Part shown: positions 26,034 to 28,088 of the stretch, in pieces
Layout: the number at the start of each line of letters is the position of its first letter
How positions within the stretch are numbered: position 1 is the first letter of the stretch
DNA from: a virus
IMG/VR virus record: IMGVR_UViG_3300046005_001260
Span: 1 to 28,088 of that record
DNA: 28,088 bases
Strand: one strand, 5' to 3'
The notes under the pieces: generated by a model
What the model was told of the DNA's origin: nothing
Seen by the model: only the letters and a program-made list of their open reading frames with translations
Database searches by the model: none
Translations under genes and position numbers: made by a program

Positions 26034-26239
26034 TGCCTACTAAAGAACGAGTAAAAGAAATCCAAGTTAAGATTGACCGATTGAATTGTGAATTGCGACA
26101 TATTAGATATGGTTGTAATCATATAGATACTTCAGTAGAACATATTGGTAGCACAGGAAACTTTGATCCTAGTGATGATGGTTATGAGAAAAAGTTTACC
26201 TGCCTAGATTGTGGCAAGATTTGGAGGGAAGATGTCTAA
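26030..26239 (+). CDS. Small zinc-binding protein
   Basis: A 69-residue protein with a helical start and a zinc site: CNH (about 29-31) and CLDCG (about 58-62), with GSTGNFDPSDDGYEKKF between. This C-x-H...C-x2-C pattern with GNxDPSxDxY occurs in many T4-type phage proteins of unknown role. Start is ATG ATG; either may be used. It overlaps both neighbours. Confidence 0.68.
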   Translation: MMPTKERVKEIQVKIDRLNCELRHIRYGCNHIDTSVEHIGSTGNFDPSDDGYEKKFTCLDCGKIWREDV

Positions 26240-26411
26240 AACATATACAACTGAAGTTTATGAGTTTGGTCCAGATAATGATTTGATAATTAAACTTCCC
26301 GAAGAACTATTAGAAGAATTGAAATGGTTTGACGGTGATAAGATAACTTGGATAGACAATAACGATGGTTCATTCTCACTGAGGAAAGCAGATGATTTAC
26401 TTAGATTATAA
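26232..26411 (+). CDS. AbrB/antitoxin-like small protein
   Basis: A 59-residue protein. LIIKLPEELLEELKWFDGDK followed by ITWIDNNDGSFSLRK has the layout of an AbrB/SpoVT swapped-hairpin domain (LPxELLxxLGWxxGDxIxW), similar to many phage proteins of this kind. It may bind DNA. GGAGGG lies 6 bases before ATG 26232. No toxin partner is visible next to it. Confidence 0.65.
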   Translation: MSKTYTTEVYEFGPDNDLIIKLPEELLEELKWFDGDKITWIDNNDGSFSLRKADDLLRL

Positions 26412-26571
26412 GTGGGAATTATTTTCCTTTGGCATTATTCTTGATGAAGAACTTAATACTGATGAAATTGGATGGAAAGAAGGCGATTGTTTTAGATTAG
26501 AAAAAGTTAAAGGTGTATCAAAGTTAGTTAAATTTAATACCAATATTATAAGGATAGATAATGAAATATAG
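26392..26571 (+). CDS. Small protein of unknown function
   Basis: A 59-residue ORF (MIYLDYKWELFSFGIILDEE...IGWKEGDCFRLEKVKGVSKL). The IGWKEGDCF segment resembles the WxxGDxF pattern of its left neighbour. It overlaps the AbrB-like gene by 20 bases and the broken gene by 11. GAGGAAAG lies 5 bases upstream. I consider it a real gene because no other frame covers 26412-26560. Confidence 0.6.
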   Translation: MIYLDYKWELFSFGIILDEELNTDEIGWKEGDCFRLEKVKGVSKLVKFNTNIIRIDNEI

Positions 26572-26744
26572 AAAGAAACCAGTAGTAATTGAAGCGTTTC
26601 AAATTACAGAAGTAACAAGAAATTCTAATTGTGATTGGGCCAGACTGGATGCATCGTGCTTGGCAAAAGGATGTGAAGGAAACTGGTTCATTATATCCCT
26701 GTAAACCACATATTTTTGAAATGACCTATGAGGCAGTAGAATGA
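26561..26744 (+). pseudogene. Broken gene of the MKYRKKPVVIEAFQ phage family
   Basis: The first frame gives a 47-residue peptide, MKYRKKPVVIEAFQITEV...GNWFIISL, ending at TAA 26702-26704. MKYRKKPVVIEAFQ opens a phage protein family of roughly 80-110 residues that closes with YPCKPDIFEMTYE. Exactly that closing block, YPCKPHIFEMTYEAVE, is found here in a different frame (26694-26744), overlapping the first stop. The gene has therefore lost a central part and the frame. The N-terminal peptide may still be made. AGGATAGATA precedes the ATG. Confidence 0.8.
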
Positions 26745-27163
26745 GTGATATAACAAAAAAAGATGGTCCAACAGGTGCACCATATCCTGGTGAAGTAAAT
26801 TATTGGTATGACAAGACTGAGGATATGAAAATGAATGAACAAGCAATAGGTATACAGAATCCAGGTTCTGAAACACAATTAGTATTAGTAGAATGTATCC
26901 ATCAATACCGTATGCGTTATGTTGTTGAAGTTCCATTTGGTAATTCTGTTTGGGCACTAGATACAGTTACAATGGAAGAAGCCAAAGAGTTTTCACAATT
27001 ATCTCTTGGCGAAACTATTATATCTCATAGGATAGTATCCCGAGATGAAGTCCTAAAGTTATGTGATGAAGATAATGATTATGATTATTGCCATTCTTGG
27101 ACTGATGAAGCGAAACTAGATGCATTTGTAACGTATGACAACGAAGATTTAATGGAGTATTAA
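26741..27163 (+). CDS. Conserved-type phage protein of unknown function
   Basis: A 140-residue acidic protein. VECIHQYRMRYVVEVPFGNS followed by WALDTVTMEEAKEFSQLSLG and ETIISHRIVS corresponds to a phage protein pattern I recognise (HQxRMRYVVE...WALDTVTMEEAKEFSQ) without known function. The first 45 residues are Pro/Gly/Asn-rich, probably disordered. It starts on the stop of the broken gene. Confidence 0.68.
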   Translation: MSDITKKDGPTGAPYPGEVNYWYDKTEDMKMNEQAIGIQNPGSETQLVLVECIHQYRMRYVVEVPFGNSVWALDTVTMEEAKEFSQLSLGETIISHRIVSRDEVLKLCDEDNDYDYCHSWTDEAKLDAFVTYDNEDLMEY

Positions 27164-27164
27164 A

Positions 27165-27425
27165 ATGAATAGAATTAAAGATAAAAATACTGTAAAAATG
27201 CTCGAAGATGTTTTAAATTACACTGATGAAGAGAAGAAAACTTTGGAAGAAAACTTTATTCCTTTGCAAATGTATTCTTCCGGAGAAAACATCACATTAC
27301 AAATTACATCAGCAATTAACAGAGGTCGTACTGATGCTAAATTATTTTATGCTAAAGTTCATTCTCCAACGGAATGTTCAATAGAAAGCGTTTTTGTGGA
27401 ATTTGAAGATGTTCTGGTGATTTAA
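27165..27425 (+). CDS. Small early protein of unknown function
   Basis: An 86-residue protein: helical start (KNTVKMLEDVLNYTDEEKKT) and strand-rich second half (ENITLQITSAINRGRTDAKL, ending EFEDVLVI). No family is recognised. It starts 1 base after the preceding stop, with GGAG upstream, and is followed directly by the next gene. Confidence 0.6.
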   Translation: MNRIKDKNTVKMLEDVLNYTDEEKKTLEENFIPLQMYSSGENITLQITSAINRGRTDAKLFYAKVHSPTECSIESVFVEFEDVLVI

Positions 27426-27426
27426 A

Positions 27427-27819
27427 ATGGAAAGATATAAGCAAAGATTTAGTGGTGTGTTCGCACAACTGATTAAGTCTAATACTGGGAAATGGGTTAA
27501 ACACGCAGAGTTTGAAGATATACTAAAAAGTAATGAAGACGCATTGTTTGATGTTATCAAAGAACGTAATGCAGATATTGAAATGCATAAACAGTGTATT
27601 GAAGAACTTAATGTGTTAATTAGTAAAGTTAATAAAATGAGAGAAGATGACCTTAAAGAACATCAAACAGATTCTATGGAAAATTTCTTAGAACTTCAAC
27701 GTCTAGGTGATGATTTGGAATATCTTAAAAATTGGAATACCAAACTGTTTTCGTTATTGGTAATTTCAACCGTTTTAAATTTTATTATGTTTGGTATTGC
27801 CGCGTTATATGTCGGGTAA
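27427..27819 (+). CDS. Coiled-coil protein with C-terminal membrane segment
   Basis: A 130-residue protein. GKWVKHAEFEDIL (21-33) is a motif that occurs at the start of many small phage proteins. A long coiled coil follows (about 40-100, NADIEMHKQCIEELNVLISK). The C-terminus is one membrane helix (LFSLLVISTVLNFIMFGIAA). The layout parallels the protein at 7102, but the sequences are unrelated by eye. The function is unknown. Last gene before the final early module. Confidence 0.6.
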   Translation: MERYKQRFSGVFAQLIKSNTGKWVKHAEFEDILKSNEDALFDVIKERNADIEMHKQCIEELNVLISKVNKMREDDLKEHQTDSMENFLELQRLGDDLEYLKNWNTKLFSLLVISTVLNFIMFGIAALYVG

Positions 27820-27854
27820 CATTTGAAAATAATTATTATTAGTGAAAATAAACG

Positions 27855-27882
27855 TTTACATTACCTAAAACTATGATATAAT
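27855..27882 (+). promoter_or_regulatory. Early promoter module, copy 10
   Basis: TTTACA, 16 bases, TATAAT; preceded by AGTGAAAATAAACG (as in copy 3) with complete palindrome, standard leader and ATGAGGAA before ATG 27919. Confidence 0.92.
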
Positions 27883-27918
27883 AGACTCATAAACTAAATA
27901 AATGAGGAATATTATATT

Positions 27919-28002
27919 ATGAAACAAACAATTCAAATGATAACGATGGCAATTACTACCGGTTTATTGTATATGGCTGCTAGTCTTGTTTTTAATATTT
28001 GA
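27919..28002 (+). CDS. Tiny membrane peptide
   Basis: A 27-residue peptide that is almost entirely a single hydrophobic helix (MITMAITTGLLYMAASLVFN). Its start is placed exactly where all other early modules place their first ATG, which is the main argument that it is translated. It is followed 10 bases later by another membrane protein start. Confidence 0.5.
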   Translation: MKQTIQMITMAITTGLLYMAASLVFNI

Positions 28003-28012
28003 GGATATAAAA

Positions 28013-28088
28013 ATGAAAGGTTTAATACGTTTAGTTGTTGGTGCATTAATGATTATAGGTTCCTTATTATATGTAGAGGTTAATCAAT
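28013..28088 (+). CDS. Membrane protein, 5' part (runs off window)
   Basis: At least 25 residues (MKGLIRLVVGALMIIGSLLY...), a basic start and a membrane helix. Short phage membrane proteins starting MKGxxRLxxGxxM are common. GAGGAT lies 8 bases before the ATG. The 3' end is outside the window. Confidence 0.55.
   Translation, partial: MKGLIRLVVGALMIIGSLLYVEVNQ

Noticed and set aside
1-28088. Genes on the minus strand
   Set aside because: All open minus-strand frames lie opposite well-supported genes or tRNAs, have no ribosome-binding sites and show low-complexity or unlikely compositions.
1-28088. CRISPR array, insertion sequence or attachment site
   Set aside because: No regularly spaced repeats with unique spacers, no transposase, integrase or terminal inverted repeats were seen. 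The repeats present are promoter modules.

Overview
KIND OF ORGANISM. This is a contiguous piece of a large, AT-rich, T4-like tailed phage (myovirus type) of a Gram-negative bacterium. Every gene lies on the + strand, genes are packed with 1-15 base overlaps, and the gene content is that of marine/freshwater T4-type phages: modular head-associated proteins with T4-style capsid-targeting N-termini, two exact T4-type late promoters (TATAAATA), a two-gene spanin, class I ribonucleotide reductase, ThyX-like thymidylate synthase, T4-type RNase H, a DsbA-like protein, a GroES-like co-chaperonin and a tRNA cluster. The spanin pair implies an outer membrane in the host. The near-consensus sigma70 promoters of the early region imply use of host RNA polymerase. 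The host species cannot be read from the sequence. LAYOUT. (1) 1-7.5 kb, late/structural: the 3' end of a virion protein; a nucleotidyltransferase-headed modular protein; Dps; a 57-residue protein; a modular protein with repeated prohead-protease-like sites; an Ig-like surface protein; two conserved structural-neighbourhood proteins; an i-spanin with the o-spanin gene nested inside it; a coiled-coil/membrane protein that may be a holin. (2) 7.6-12.6 kb, nucleotide metabolism: a lone primase-type zinc ribbon, a membrane protein, ThyX-like, NrdB, a small linker gene, NrdA, a zinc ribbon and a GIY-YIG protein. (3) 12.6-16.2 kb: small genes, DsbA-like, then after a repeat-rich 220-base control region a conserved 384-residue protein, RNase H and a DUF6433-like protein. 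(4) 16.3-18.2 kb, RNA region: five tRNA genes with encoded CCA (Thr-UGU, a second degenerate Thr-UGU, Met-CAU, Pro-UGG, Gly-UCC), interleaved with seven strongly structured non-canonical elements, several of them cloverleaf-like, plus two promoter-driven mini-genes. (5) 18.2-20.3 kb: GroES-like, methyltransferase, glycosyltransferase and two small conserved proteins. (6) 20.3-28.1 kb, early accessory region: more than 30 very small genes in short operons, including a SemiSWEET-like membrane protein, a metallophosphoesterase, small zinc and membrane proteins, and one broken gene. HOW IT WORKS TOGETHER. Late genes appear to be driven by TATAAATA promoters. Early accessory genes are driven by a repeated module of about 70 bases: palindrome TAAACGTTTA, -35 TTTACA, 16-base spacer, TATAAT, and a nearly invariant leader ending at the start codon. 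Ten copies occur from 12.6 kb rightwards and none earlier. The nrd/thyX/RNase H genes supply and process DNA precursors and replication intermediates. The head genes suggest a set of proteins packaged inside the capsid and trimmed by the maturation protease. The observations that most deserve follow-up are the structured RNA set in the tRNA cluster, the protease-site-punctuated internal head proteins with Dps between them, and the early promoter family. LIMITS. All assignments are by eye from motifs and remembered families; no database search or folding calculation was run.
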